A stretch of 64,000 nucleotides of DNA, from positions 930,001 to 994,000 of the forward strand of contig JAHGAU010000014.1 of NCBI GenBank assembly GCA_019925105.1. Reading direction: 5' to 3'. Position 1 is the stretch's first letter; each line of letters opens with the position of its first letter. Below, in pieces: positions 13,568 through 26,865 of this stretch. Made by a program: the position numbers and the translations under genes. Source of the DNA: Niebla homalea. Its lineage: Eukaryota > Ascomycota > Lecanoromycetes > Lecanorales > Ramalinaceae. The notes under the pieces were generated by a model. It ran no database searches, was not told the origin of the DNA, and saw only the letters and a program-made list of their open reading frames with translations.

Positions 13568-16055
13568 ATGTAATAAGGAATTAAGTTAAATATATATAAA
13601 AAATATATATAAGTAAATAAATAAGTAAATATATAAAACATATTCTTTATACTTATAAAGAAAAAAGGTAAGATTAAACCATAATTTATATTTAATTATT
13701 ACTTTATATATAAAGTATTATTTACGTTTTATATAAAGTTAATAAAAAGAATATATAGTTTATTAAGAATTCTATTATATAAAACTTTTTTTAAGCGGAT
13801 ATAAAATATAAATATTAAATGATAAAAATATACTTTAATAATTAATATTATCTTATTTTTAATATATTAAATATTATATAATCATAGCTTATAAGGATAC
13901 CTTAAGGAACGTATATATTTTTATTTATTTTTATTAAACTTATAAATATTATATTAAGAATTATCCTTGAATTAAACCCGAATTATCTTTTTTTATTTTT
14001 AAAAAAGCATTTAATCTTATTAATTTAATCTTTTACCTTAATAATATCTTTAAAGTATACGGAATATAAAAAGAATAATTTATTTTCTTAAAACATTATT
14101 TCTTTCTATAAATTTTATAATTAAAGTTAAAATTATTATTCAATAAGCTAAAAAATCGATACAATAAAAATCAAAATATTAAAAAACGATTAGAAGGTAA
14201 AAGGACATATATAAATTAAACTTTAAAAGTATAAGAAAATATTTAATTAACCTATACCGTAAAATATAAGAAACGTTAAAGGATTTTTAAATACCGTTAA
14301 TATAATAAAAAAATAAATTAAAAGCTTTATAAAAATAGCTTACCCATTTACCCGTTTAACCGGAAATATAAAGTAAAAATAGAAAAAGTTAGAAAATATA
14401 TTATTTTAATTTATATGAAATATAATAACGGAGGCTAAAACTTTATTTAAATAAAACCTGAAAATACCAATTAATATATATATTAATACCTTAAGATACG
14501 GAGCCGGATACTATATTATTTAAGTTTAAAATGGTTATACCGTCTTATTTATTTATAATTTATATATAATAAATAAAACGGAATATGATTATAATATTTA
14601 TAAGTAAGAATTACCTAATAATTATTATTACGTTTGAGGAGCAGTTCTTTTATATATTAAATATAAAAAAAGTATTAATTATACATATAAATTATAAGTT
14701 ACTTATAAAATTTATAAATATAAATTATTATAAAGATATCTTTATAAAATAAATAGGTAAATTAAGAAGTTTATATATTAAAACTAAATACATTAAAGGA
14801 AAGATTAATAAAGCTACGGATAACTTATTAAGGGCATTATTTAATAACTTAAATTACGTACTTAATAAGGTAATTAAAAAAATAGCCTTTAAAATATAAA
14901 AGAATAAGAATAATACGGCATAATCTTAAAAGAATCATCAAAAAGGATATTACGTTATATTAAAGGAATTCTTTAAAAAAGCGAAGAAAAATAGAATTAA
15001 CGTTTATAATAATATATGAATTACAATATAATAACTAAAAGGTTAATTAACTTAAAATGCGGATGGAAAGTTAATTAAAAAAAAGCGTAAATAAAAGGAA
15101 GAAAGTGGATATAAAAGAAATATAATTATCAAGGATAATCGATAATAAGCTGGTATAAATATATAATATAAAATTAAATAATAATTACCAAATAAAACGT
15201 ATATAAATTAACTATGAACCTATAGAGTTATTAAAATTTAAGGAACTATTTTATTATAAAAATAATAATTAATATATTAATATTATTAAATACCTTAAAA
15301 TAAAGATAAAGTTAAAGGAAAAAAATACGGTTTAATAAATTAAATTTAATAAGTAATTTATAAACTATAAATTTAATTTAATTATTAATAAGTCATTTTA
15401 TTAATACGGGAAATATTAAATAGTATATTTAATAAAAAAAGATAATAAAAATACTTAAAGAAATTTACAATAACATAGGATACTTTTTATTAAAAATTAT
15501 ATTAAAGAAATTACGGTATTATTATTAATAACCGGATATAATAAAAAATATTATAAAATATATATAAAAGTACTTAACTTATACGAAATAAGTATACGGA
15601 AATTATACGGTTCTATTGAATTCAATTAAAGTAAAAGCTTTTTTTAACCTATTTAAAGTGGATTTTATTAATTATTTTAAATAAATATAAAGCGGTTTTT
15701 AATACGTCTTTAATATAATAAATTGTTTCTTATAATTTATATAATTATTTTATATTACGTTAATTAAAGTAAAAACGTAATTATTATATTAAAAGAATAT
15801 ATAAAATATTTTTTAAAACCCGTTACGATATATATAGATATCGGGAAAATATTTATAAATAAAAAAATAAGAAACTTCTTCCGGTTATATAATATTTAAT
15901 TTATCCTTATATTAAGTATAATATATAAAATAATAAATTTAATAGAGTTTAATAACTAGATTTAATAAAACGTAATAAGGAAAACGTAAATTTAATAGAA
16001 ATATAATTAAGTATAAATAAAAAAATTAATAATATTAAGTATTAACTTAAAATAT
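13568..16055 (+). mobile_element. Ty3/Gypsy relic G3, 3' part (RT end, RNase H, integrase)
   Basis: Plus-strand translation at about 14460-14880 gives a recognisable Ty3/Gypsy RNase H: a PI-x-Y-x-NT-x3-GAG core (TDASGYGAG type), then N-x-Y-x-LNKTE-x-DY..YK-x-EL, and a later LRSL-Y-x-K region followed by the KAADGLSR-like signature. At about 15640-16050 an integrase core is legible (V-DF-x-x-P, then IYxDxGKxFINKEVRNFLR). Each is broken by several TAA/TAG codons. The relic stops abruptly at about 16055 within or soon after the integrase, and no 3' LTR follows, so it is truncated or its end was replaced by the unassigned segment at 16056. Confidence 0.72.
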
Positions 16056-17220
16056 TATTAGCAGCTAGCGCCATCTCTGCGCCGGCGTTATAGTGGTGCG
16101 CCATATTGCTGCGCTAAGGTAGGCCGTTAGGCCTTAGTAAAGGGCCTTGGTAAAGGGCCTTAATAACGGCCTTAATATACGTTATTTATAAGTTATAACT
16201 TAATAGGCATAAAATAGGGTAATTATTATCTTTATTTTAAATAAAGGTTTTACCTTAATTCTTTCTAAGTTCCTTAAGAATTAATCTTATTATTAATTTA
16301 CTTATTAAAGTAATACTTAAGTATTTAAACCGTAACGTTACGTTTTCTATATTTACTTTTATTAATCCCGCCGGCGTATTATTAACGGAGTTAATTTAAT
16401 ATTTTAATTCTTCTTTTTATTAAGAAAAAAGCCCAATATTGCCGTTATAATAGATATTTAATTAACTTAATAAACCTTAAAATAAAAAGGCAATATTTAC
16501 CTTTTAATTAAGAACCCTTTTATTATAATTAAATAAATTAAAACAATAAAACGTTATTATAATATTATAGCTTAATAAATTTAATTTCTAGAATTATAAT
16601 TTAAAGTTAACCGGCTTAAAATTAAAAATCGTATTTATTAAAAGTATATATTTAACCGTATTAATACGTAATATAAAAGTTTACGTTCCTGGATTCTTTT
16701 CCGCGTTAATTTTATTATTAAGTTTTATACCGATAGTATACCGTTAACGGTTTTTATTTTACTTTATAAAAATAAGTTTTTTTATCCGGAAAAACTTAAG
16801 TAATATTAAAATAAGTTTAAAAATAAATATTAAATATAACTTATTAACTTAAAGAAATAATTTATACTTTATCTTAAGTATTTCTTTGTTAAAAGAAAAA
16901 CATAATTTTTTATTTAAGGTTTATTTCTTATAAAATCTTTAACCTATTAGATAAAGAAATTAATAAAATAAATTATTAAGAACTTAAGGATAAGCTTTTA
17001 AACTTAATAATTAATCCGGAGAATTATTAATTTATTTATTATAAGTAGTTTAAAAATATTAAATAATATTTTAATTAAAAAATAACGTAATTCTATAATA
17101 CTTTAAAGATTATAAAAAAGACTTATTATTAATAAATAGATTTTATATTTATATATTCTTTATAAATCTTTTATTAAAACTTAAATTTAAAATCCTCGTA
17201 ATTAATAAAATATTAAGAAC
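16056..17220. other. Unassigned AT-rich segment with a GC-rich left end
   Basis: This piece separates the end of G3 from the broken end of Copia element C1. Its first ~115 bases (16066-16180) are GC-rich, with two GCGCCAT(N)nTGCGC motifs and a short tandem array in which GTAAAGGGCCTT occurs twice. The remainder is RIP-like with no recognisable protein on either strand and no second copy in the window. It could be part of another transposon that inserted into or replaced the 3' end of C1. Neither LTR-type ends nor a TSD were found. Confidence 0.5.
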
Positions 17221-20200
17221 TTATAAGCTTAATAACTATTATAAAAGTATTAAAGAAGTTTAAGCCTTCTTTTTATTAAAAGCCACGGACCACCTATCTG
17301 GCCTTATACCTGGTAATATTACCGTTTAGTTTACGTTTATACTTATAGACTTACTTATTATCCAGCATATTAATATTAAGAGGTAAATTTATTAAGATTT
17401 AGGTTTTATTCTTTTTTAAAGACTTAACTTTATTTTTTATAATAAGCTTTTACTTTATTTTACGGTATATATCCTTTATAACTTATATATAAGTTATAAA
17501 CTCCGTATAATCTATAAGAATTACGGCTATAAAATATATAAACGTTAATTAAGAGCCGGCGGCTTAATAATTAAAGTCTTAATAATATTAATAACTTAAA
17601 GGTTATATTTTAGTTACGTAAGCTTAAGTAAGTAAATCTGGAAATTTAATAAATTCTCTTAGAAACGGGTAATAATATAGGATAAAATTATAAAAATTAA
17701 GTAAATTTAAGTTTAAGTTTATAAAAATATATATATCCGGAGATTCCTTTATAATATTATTATTAAAGGTAAATAAAAATAAAGTAAATAAGTTATCCTT
17801 ATTAATATTTTTTTTAATAATTATAAGTTTTAAAGTTATATAAAGCTTAAGTTACTTATTAAATATAAGTTTAATTATATCCTTAATAATAATATTATCA
17901 GTTTTATCTATAACGTTTATAATATAAAGGCCTTAAATAATAATAATAACCGGCTTATTATCTATATTTTTATTATTATTAAAACGTATCCGTTTTAATA
18001 ATAATTAAAAATCCACAGTAATTATCTCCCTTTATCTTAATATTAAATAATAAACCGGTAAGGGGTTATCGGTTTTACGTTTAAGCTAAATAGCTTTATC
18101 CTTTAATTACTTAATATAATTATAACGTTAAATCCGGTTATTTAATATAAGTATTTTATAAACGTAATAACCCTTAAAGCTAATAAAGCGTCCTTTAACG
18201 GCTTTAATTTAAAATTTTATTCAATTTATACCGGAAAGTTTATATTCTTAATATATATTACGTTATCTAACCTTTTTAATAAAAGATTAATTAGGTTTTT
18301 TAAAACTTATAGTTTAATTCGGTATATCGTAAATACTTATAGGTATTATATTATATATAAAAACCACTATAATAATAAGTTTAATAATAAGAATACGCGG
18401 TAAATTATTATCTAATAATATTATATAAGCTTAAGTAATAAGGGTTTAATTTATTCGTTTAAAAATACCGTTTTATTAAGGGTTATAAAGTATTATAAAT
18501 TCTTATTAAATACCTTTAATATACTATTAATTATTAAATTAAAAACCGTTATATATATTATTATTATTAGTATATAAACGGTAAATAAAGCGGTTTAAAT
18601 AATAAATCCTCTTTATATAACCTTAAAAGGCCTTAAGAACCGTTTTATATAAAAAGTTTAATAATAAGGTTATATAAATAACTTTAATAACGTTTTTAAT
18701 AAAAATAATAACCTATTTATAATCAGTTTTTATATTATTAATAAGATTAATTAAATCGGAATAAATAAGCTCATTTTAATAAATATTAAGCTTAATATAA
18801 CCCTTATTTAGTTTAAACTTTATTTATATTTTTATATAAATAACGTATTTATAATCCTTTAATAAATCCAATAAATTAAAAAGGTTAATACCGGTTATTA
18901 TTTCCAATAAGAACTTAATATTTTATTCCCTTATATACTTTATTATTTTATATTAATATTTTAAGGCTTCTTAATTTATAATAATAACATATAAGGTTAT
19001 AAGTATTAAACCATTAATAACTTTAATATTAATTTTTAAAAAAATAAAGGGCCATTAATAAGAATTTTATAAAGATACCGTTACGGCCGATAAATATATT
19101 TAAATTTTCCGGGTTATTATTTTATTTAAGGGGATAACCGGCTCGTTATAATTATTTAAAGCTAATAAAATTAAAAATATTATTAAGGATAAAAAAAACG
19201 TTATAAATAATTAAATTACGGACGTTTTCATTAAATTAATATAGGATTTTAATAACTCTAATATAAGTAATATTTTTCCCCCCGGAAAAGCCTTTAATAA
19301 AAATAAGCTTAAGGATAAACTTTTTATAAATAAATATACGGTTATTATTAACAATATAATTTATATAACCAGTATTAAAAATATAAATAATAAAAATAAA
19401 TACGTTTATAATTAAATATATTTAATAATCCCGGTAAATAACGGGCGATAAAGTTAATATAATAATAATAACATATATAAAAGCTAAATTTATTAAGGCT
19501 TTAATCCCTGAAAAAACTTTATATTCTTTATTCTTAAACTTATTATTGTTTTTATTATTATTTTTATTATTATTATTACCGCCGTTATTACGGCGCTAGC
19601 GTTTTTAATTATTACCGGTACCGGTATTACTATTATTATTATTATTATAACGTTTATTATTATTATTATAAATCGATTTATTATACCCGTAAAGTAAGCA
19701 ATAACCGGTAATAATATAAAAACGTTTCTTTTATAGGATTTTAACGTAATAACTTTAATAGATATTAAATTATAGAGGAATACGGAATGGAATAAAATTA
19801 TTAAAACGGATATCGTCCCGGAAACGTAAATCGGTAATAATAATTATAAGGGTTAAAATATTAAACGTAAATGTTTTATTTAAGGCTTTATATTAAAGAA
19901 ACCAATTAATAATATAAATAAATACGTATTTTAAAACGTTAATATTATTATTAACCGTTTAAAACGGTTTATATTTATTATTATATTAATTAATATAAGC
20001 TTTATATTCCGGGCCGAAACTTTTATAGAATTATTAAATAAGTACGTTATTATTAATAATAATTATACCCTGGAAATTCTATAATTCATTAAAGAAATCT
20101 TGGTATTTATTATAATACTTATTTGGATCTAAGTACTAATTAAGGGTAAAAAAGGTAAAGCGTTTAAGGGTTAACGTAAGGTAACTTAAGCCTTTAAGTT

Positions 20201-20415
20201 AATATTAAGTATAAAAGGTATTTTACGTTACTTTAATATTTTTAATATTTTTAATAATATATTAATTAATCCCCTTAGTTTTTATACGGATTACGGCATA
20301 GGTTATAAAGTGCCCTTAATCGTAAATATCTTAGGCCTTTATAAGCTTATTACCCTTAAAAGCATCGGTTTTAGTAAAACATAAGCTGGAATCTATAATT
20401 TAATAATTAAGCCGG

Positions 20416-20604
20416 GTGAGCTCGAGCCTTTTACTCATCTCACGTTCCCATATAATATACCCAAAATTATCCTTAAGCTTAACAACCTTATTAAAAATAC
20501 CGGCAATCTTAAAGGGGTCGGATATGGTGATGGTGGTAATAATAATAATAATAATAATAATAGTAATAAACAGTACTCTGGGTCGTTATCCTCTGAGACT
20601 ATAG
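20416..20604 (-). other. Lightly mutated gag patch of C1 with (AAT)n run
   Basis: This patch of C1 escaped most RIP changes and reads through without stops on both strands over about 190 bp. The plus-strand open frame here (62 codons) is antisense to C1 gag and is not considered a gene. The sequence matches C2 at about 26.7-27.0 kb, except that C1 has only about nine AAT units (20537-20563) where C2 has about 45. Confidence 0.6.
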
Positions 20605-21531
20605 CTTTCCTGAATAATACACGTATAAAACGGAACGTCTTATAAAGTAAACGGTAACGGGCCCGGAGTTTCCTTTTACTTAATGAGAACCGTAATTTAA
20701 AGGTTAATAATAAATAATAAAGTTTCTTAATCCTAATAGACCGTTTAAGGTGTAAAGCTTATAGAATATATATAATACGCCGGGCAAAAGAACGTTATTT
20801 AAGTATAAATAGTTTAATTACGGGTTAAAATAATAAAACGTATAAATTAAGATAATCGGTATATTCTTAATAATTTTAATAATAATAAAGATCTTAATAA
20901 AAAGCCCCTGGAAATAAAGCTATAATTAATTTAAGCCTTAATAATTTTAATAAAGAAAAAAGAGTTTTAAAAGTAAATATTTTATTTCTTTTTATACTTA
21001 AACTTTAATATAATAAAAAAGGTAAACTTTAATATAAAGCTAGAATAATAATAGCTTAAATTAAGTAATTAACTTAATTAAAAAGTTAAATATACGTAAT
21101 AATAAGCTTTATAAGCCGCTTTAATTACCTTAATAATAAATAAACGTTTCCCTTTATTCTTTAAGGGTATTAATACGTATATTAAGGATCCGCCGATTTA
21201 ACGGCTTTATAAATACTTTTATACCCTTATAACGTACGCGTAGATCGGTATATAAGGTTATTATACCCTACGGTCTACGTGTAAATAAGGTTTTAAGCTA
21301 AGTATCATCCTAGTTTTCTTATTTTCGTTTTAGCCTTCTTATTTTTCGTCCCAGCCTCTTTATTTTTCTGGTAATTAAAGCTTAAATCAATAGGACTATT
21401 AAGTAACTATAGTAGTTTTAATAATAATAAAAGCCGTTACGATACTGGTAAAGCGATAGTACGGTTCTTAAGGTATTTAAGTTATCGTTATTAAGGCTTA
21501 TTAATTATTAAGCGCAATAATAAATATATAA

Positions 21532-21546
21532 GCCGGGCTTATAACC
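21532..21546 (-). other. Primer-binding site of C1 (initiator tRNA-Met anticodon arm)
   Basis: Directly after the 5' LTR the minus strand reads GGTTATAAGCCCGGC. Restoring one RIP-type A to G gives GGTTATGAGCCC, the complement of the GGGCUCAUAACC anticodon arm of eukaryotic initiator tRNA-Met. Internal (half-tRNA) priming of this kind is known from Drosophila copia. The same 15 bases follow the LTR of C2. Confidence 0.75.
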
Positions 21547-21684
21547 TATTAAAATAATAGGGTGTAACTTGCTTAATTAAGTACTATATAAAGTACTAAG
21601 CGATACCTATTTATAAGAAGTCCAGGAAATAGGCTAGCCCCCTTTTAGTAATAGCCGAGGTCTTTGCCTTCTGCACTTCTGACA
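21547..21684 (-). repeat. 5' LTR of C1
   Basis: 138 bp, the same length as both C2 LTRs. Read on the minus strand it starts TGTCAGAAGTGCAGAAGGC, the least mutated form of this LTR in the window, and ends with a RIP-mutated TTAACA. The GC-rich core (GGGGGCTAGCC) is conserved in all three copies. Confidence 0.92.
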
Positions 21685-24240
21685 GGATTTATCTTTATAT
21701 ATTATTCAACCTATTTTTTTATTTATCTAGTTCTTTTAATTTATAGAATAAAGTCTTAATCCCGGGTTATATTATAATTCTTTATTATAAAGTTTCCGAT
21801 AATTTTAAGGTAAAAGTTAAAATTATTAATAATATTACGGAGTCTTTTTCTATATTTAACTTTATTACTATTATTAAAAAGGATACCTAAAATTATTTAA
21901 GTATTTCCTTTATTTTATATATATTAATTAATTCCCCTTTAAATTTAAGGGATTAAGGGATTCTTAATAATATTTTATTATTTCTTAAAAAAAATTAATA
22001 AGGTTTATTATTAAGTGCTCCTCGATAATATTTATAATTATTAATAAATACGGGATAACCCCATAACTTATACGAATTTATCTTAATCTTCTTTATCCTT
22101 CTTTTAATATAAAGTAAGGAGGTATATATTCTTTTTAATAAAGGAAATAAAATATCAATAAGGGGAATAATAATACCTTAATTAATTCCTTAATTTATAT
22201 AATAATATTTAATTTTATTCTTCTTATTTAAAGGATATTAAGATATATATAAAATAAAATATATTATCGTTAATATATTATTAATATTGATAAAAGTGTT
22301 TTAAAGAAAAAAATTTACGGTTACTCCGAGTAACTATATTTTATTTTTATCTTTTTTACTTTTTTTTTAAGGAAAGGGTTAAATCAATGTATAATCGTAT
22401 AACGTTAATAGGGGTCTTTCTGGTCTTTTCAGTTATTATATAAATATATATGAATTATACTTTATTATAAGTCTATATTTCCCTTTTAAAATTAATATAA
22501 GTTTTAATTGTTTATTTTAATCTTTTTTACCTTCTATATAAAAAAGCTTTAAGGAAGATACCGTTAAATTAAATAAGTTTCATATCGGTAATTGCTATAG
22601 GTCTTTATTGGTTTTCCTGGTATATATACGATATAATTATTATTATAAATATATCTATCTTTATTCTTTCTTAATTCCCTTAATTAATTTTATTATTTAC
22701 TTTTTCTTATTATCTGCTCTTTTAATTTATTCTTTAATTTTTTAATTCCCAATTGCTTAATTTATAGTTCGAAATAAAGGGCCTATTACGTTTAGTTAGC
22801 GTATTATATAGTTTACGGTTATTTCCCAGGAATTTTAAAGACCGGTTTAAACTTCTATAAGTAATTTAAAACCTAATTACCGTTTAAATAACTTTTAACT
22901 TAATAATTTACGTTCTAATAAAAAGCATTTCTTTAAGAGGTATATATGATTACTTAAGCCTTATTAAGGAATCTTATTTTCATTATTTTTATCGTTAAAA
23001 TATACGGTTTAATTTAATTACTCCGATAATTATTAAGGAGTTTTATATATTTATTAATATTAAAGTACCCGGTATTACTTATAGGTCTTAAAAGATCGCT
23101 TACCCGGTATAAAATAATTTTCGGGATTAACGTTACGTCTTTAAGGAATACATACGATACTTTAAATTAAATTAAAAAGTCTTATTTATAATAAATAAAT
23201 CGGTTATTTAAAATCGTTTTATAAGACTTATAATTTAATTACTCGGAATAATTTAATGAAACTTATAATTTACTCGGATTTAATTACTTATATTGGCTTA
23301 ATAAGTTTTATATTTCAGTTATTACGGTTGTTAATTATTAAATAATAATTTTATATCGTTTAAAGTAATTAATTTTTTTCTATTTTTTTTCTTTAATTGC
23401 TTTAATTTCTTATATTTTAAGAAAACGGCTTATATTAATATATAAATCGTAATTTCCTTAACGATAATTTAGGATATCCGGTAATATATACGATTATTTC
23501 CTGATTAAGGTTTAGGCCCGTCGTTAATATAAAAGGTATTATTGTCCTTTTATAATTAAGGCGTTTTAAAAAAGTTATTATCTTTTTTTACTTTTTGATT
23601 TCTAATAATTAATAGTTAATTAATAAATATTAATAATACTTTACCAATATGTACGAACGGGGTCCCCATATTAATCAAGGGTGGTAATAAGAATATCCGA
23701 ATAAGGGTATTTGGAAAGAAATTATTTAAATGCCCTTATTTTTCTTTATTTATTTAATAAGTTAATGATAATTAAAAAAATTCTATAAATATATATAAAT
23801 TAATAGCTTATTGCTTTTATTATATATATAATATAAGGTAATAATAAAAGCTAATTTTTTATAATATTTTTATAGTTTTTATTACTATTAATTAAGGAAA
23901 AAGCATAATAAATTATTTATAATTAAATTATATAATTAAATTAAATTCTTTAATTTATATAAGTAAATAAAAGCCTTCTTAAGACCGCTAGAAAAAACAA
24001 AAAGGGATAAAAGAATAAAAGTAATAAAATAATAAGTAACAATAAAGTACAATTAAAGATAGGCCGTAGCCCTTATATAAGTTAATAAGGTATAGGTTGC
24101 TTACTATAATAATCCGTTATACCCTTCCTTTTCAAAGTATATACGAATCGATTCCACCCTTAATTAGCCCTTTTAATATTTCCATTCCTCCATGCACTTA
24201 TCCGCAAGTTTAGTGTCTTCCATGCTCTCCCCCTTTCCAA
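21685..24240. other. Unassigned RIP-degraded segment
   Basis: About 2.5 kb between the 5' LTR of C1 and Copia fragment D. It is very AT-rich and stop-ridden on both strands, with no second copy in the window and no domain I can name. Two similar motifs (GGTCTTTCTGGTCTTTTCAG near 22417 and GGTCTTTATTGGTTTTCCTG near 22601) lie ~185 bp apart with alignable flanks, hinting at an internal repeat. 24160-24240 is less AT-rich and could be a patch of lightly mutated sequence. It might be the upstream part of Copia fragment D, but no gag or integrase motif was found. Confidence 0.5.
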
Positions 24241-25576
24241 AGGTAATAAATTAAGAACTTAATTAAAGATAATTTTAACCTTATATTTCCGGATAAACCG
24301 CGTAATATATTATTAGATCTACTCTTTTTCTTGGCTTTATTAACCTGTGGTAAAGATAAACTATTATACCCTTTAACCTTAATATCCCTTAAAATAACCC
24401 CGGAACTTATTAAGCTTAAAACCTATAAAAAAATATAATAAATAAATATACGCGGATAAATTGGGAACTAATAAAAAATAATAAATACGGTTCCTTTAAA
24501 GAGAACGATACTTGGGTCCTAATTACGTAAAGTTAGATCCCCGCCGGCGTAACGATATTACGAGGACGGTGGGTTTATACCCTTAAACGTAAAGTTAATA
24601 ATAATATAATTCACTATAAAGCCCGGTAAATAATATATAGTTTTAAATAACGTAAGGGTATTAATTATAATAAAACGTTTATTTCAGTAATAAAATTTAT
24701 AAGCTATAAAATTCTTTTTATCTTTATAATAATTAATAATTGGGATTTAAAGCAAATAATTATTAAAATAACGTTCCTTTATAATCTTATTAAAGAAAAA
24801 GTATATATAGAATAGCCAAAAAAATATAAAAAAACCAATAAGAACGATAAAAAGCTTTATTATAAGCTTAGGAAGGGCCTATATAGACTAAAGTAATTAT
24901 TATAACTATAATATAATCGTTTCTGGGAGTTTATGGTTATATAGGGTTTTAAACCTATTTATACGGACTATTACGTATTCTTTTACCTTAAAACCGGTAC
25001 GACTATAACCGTATATATGGATAACGTCCTGGTAACTGGTCTGTCCAGGTAAGGGATTTAAGACTTAAAGGCCGTATTTAATTAAAAATTCCGTATATCT
25101 AACTTAAGTTTAATAAGCTATTATTTAAATATTATTATTATACGGGATTAATAAAATTAAATAATCCGTTTTAATTAAAAAGCCTATATTAAAAAAGTAA
25201 TATAAAATTATAATTAATAAAAAGCTTACCCGACGTATATATTTATATAAGTCGATTTTAGGCCGGAATTATTACTTAAGGGCTATTAAGTGAAACCGGA
25301 GTTTAAATAATAATATTAATCGGCTATAAATTTATCAATATATATTATATTTAATATATAACCGGATATAGCTTATATAATAATAATTATTAATCGGTAT
25401 TCCGTAAATCCGTTTTATTAATATTAATTATATATAAAATAAATTATACGTTATTTACGGATTATTATATACTTTTAGTTAATATATAAGGGTAAATTTA
25501 AGGCTTTTAATAAATATACCGACTCCGATTTTGCGGTTAATTCTACCCGTAAGTTAATTTTAAGCTATTTTTTTAA
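24241..25576 (+). mobile_element. Ty1/Copia fragment D (RT and start of RNase H), RIP-degraded
   Basis: Plus-strand translation reads as the Copia RT: KENDTWVLI at about 24500, then GRWVYTLKRKVN, the YKAR region, TFLY, LRKGLYRLK, WEFM..GFKPI-x-TDY, and the VY-x-D-NVLVTG box (YVDDVLVTG type) near 25000. Later come RPDIAY-like and Y-x-DxDFA motifs near 25360-25530. It is a different family from C1/C2, because the RT and its flanks do not align with them at DNA level. The 5' half (gag, integrase) is not recognisable upstream, and the 3' side is cut at 25576, where the reading frame dissolves into the GC-rich start of G4. Several stops interrupt the frame. Confidence 0.8.
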
Positions 25577-25641
25577 TGTTAGCGCCTAGCGCTCAGCAAG
25601 CGCCTAGCGCATACCAAGCATACCAAGCACCGGCTCACTTA
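25577..25641 (+). repeat. Probable left end (LTR start) of Gypsy relic G4
   Basis: Begins TGTTAGCG exactly where Copia fragment D is interrupted. It contains the motif AGCGCCTAGCGC twice and TACCAAGCA twice. Removing C2 together with one copy of its TSD joins this to 39283, where the G4 leader continues. The TG start is consistent with an LTR, but the opposite LTR of G4 is not in the window, so the assignment is inference. Confidence 0.4.
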
Positions 25642-25779
25642 TGTTAGAAGTGCAGAAGGCAAAGACCTCGGCTATTATTAAAAGGGGGCTAGCCTACTTC
25701 CTGGACTTCTTATAGATAGATATCGCTTAGCACTTTATATAATACTTAATTAAGCAAGTTATACCCAATTATTTTAATA
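25642..25779 (+). repeat. 5' LTR of C2
   Basis: 138 bp, direct repeat of 39140-39277, beginning TGTTAGAAGTGCAGAAGGC. It is flanked on the left by ACTTA, which recurs right after the 3' LTR. Confidence 0.94.
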
Positions 25780-25794
25780 GGTTATAAGCCCGGC
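25780..25794 (+). other. Primer-binding site of C2 (initiator tRNA-Met anticodon arm)
   Basis: GGTTATAAGCCCGGC immediately after the LTR, identical to the C1 site. The A at position 7 is a RIP-type change from the GGTTATGAGCCC expected as complement of the tRNA-iMet anticodon arm. Confidence 0.75.
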
Positions 25795-26724
25795 TTATAT
25801 ATTTATTATTACGCTTAATAATTAATAAGCCTTAATAACGATAGCTTAAATACCTTAAGAGCCATATTATCGCTCCGTTAATATCGTGACGGTTCTTATT
25901 ATTATTATAACTACTATAATTACTTAATAGTCCTATCGATTTAAGCTTTAGTTACCTAAAAATAAGGAAATTAAGACGGAAAATAAGAAGGCTAGGACGT
26001 TACTTAGCCTAAAACTATTATCTATACGTAGACCGTAAAATATAATAGCCCTATATACCGATTTACGCGTACGCTATAAGGGTATAATAGTATTTATAAA
26101 ACCGTTAAATCGGTAAATCCTTAATAAATATATTAATATTTTTAAAAAATAAAGGGAAACGTTTATTTATTATTAAGGCGATTAAAGCGGCTTATAAAGC
26201 TTATTATCGTATATATTTAGCCTTTTAATTAAGTTAATTACTTAATTTAAGCTATTATTATTCTAACTTTATATTAAAATTTATTTTAATTACCGTATTA
26301 AAATTTAAATATAAAAAGAAATAAAATGCTTATTTTTAAGGCTTTTTCCTCTTTATTAAAATTATTAAAACTTAAATTAATTATAGCTTTATTTTTAGGG
26401 GCTTTTTATTAAGATTTTTATTATTACTGAGAATATATAAATTATTTTAATCTATATATTCTATTATTTTAACTTATAATTAAATTATTTATCCTTAAAT
26501 AACGTTCTTTTGCCCGGCGTATTATATATACTTTATAAGTTTTATATCTTAAATAATCCGTTAAAATTAAGAAGCTTTATTATTTATTATTAATTTTTAA
26601 ATTACGGTTCTTATTAAATAAAAAGAAACTCCGGGCCCGTTATTATTTACTTTATAAGACGTTCTGTTTTATACGTATATTATTTAGAAAAGTTATAGTT
26701 TTAAAAAATAATGATTTACAGTAC

Positions 26725-26865
<141 letters not shown>

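Larger units (their letters stand above)
17221..21684 (-). mobile_element. Ty1/Copia retrotransposon C1, 3'-truncated, RIP-inactivated
   Basis: Reverse-orientation copy of C2 (25642 onward), alignable from its 5' LTR at 21684 down to 17221. At that point C2 continues into the RT domain while C1 changes to unrelated sequence. Preserved order on the minus strand: 5' LTR, primer-binding site, gag with a trinucleotide run, zinc-knuckle region (about 19.6-19.7 kb), integrase (about 18.5-19.3 kb) and the start of RT (about 17.23-17.42 kb, NKWVYKYKRK-L-NGN type). The missing end holds the YVDD motif, RNase H and 3' LTR. Some patches (20400-20600 and 17280-17370) are nearly unmutated and helped decode C2. 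Five bases after the LTR (21685-21689, GGATT) would be half of a TSD. Confidence 0.85.

Noticed and set aside
13447..13641. Minus-strand 64-codon frame
   Set aside because: It straddles the right end of the TIR element and G3, so it is a chance fusion across an insertion boundary.
23670..24175. Possible TIR element: TTAATCAAGGGTGG near 23690 and its inverted form near 24160
   Set aside because: Only about 14 bases match, the flanks show no TSD and no subterminal repeats, and such AT-rich matches are common here.
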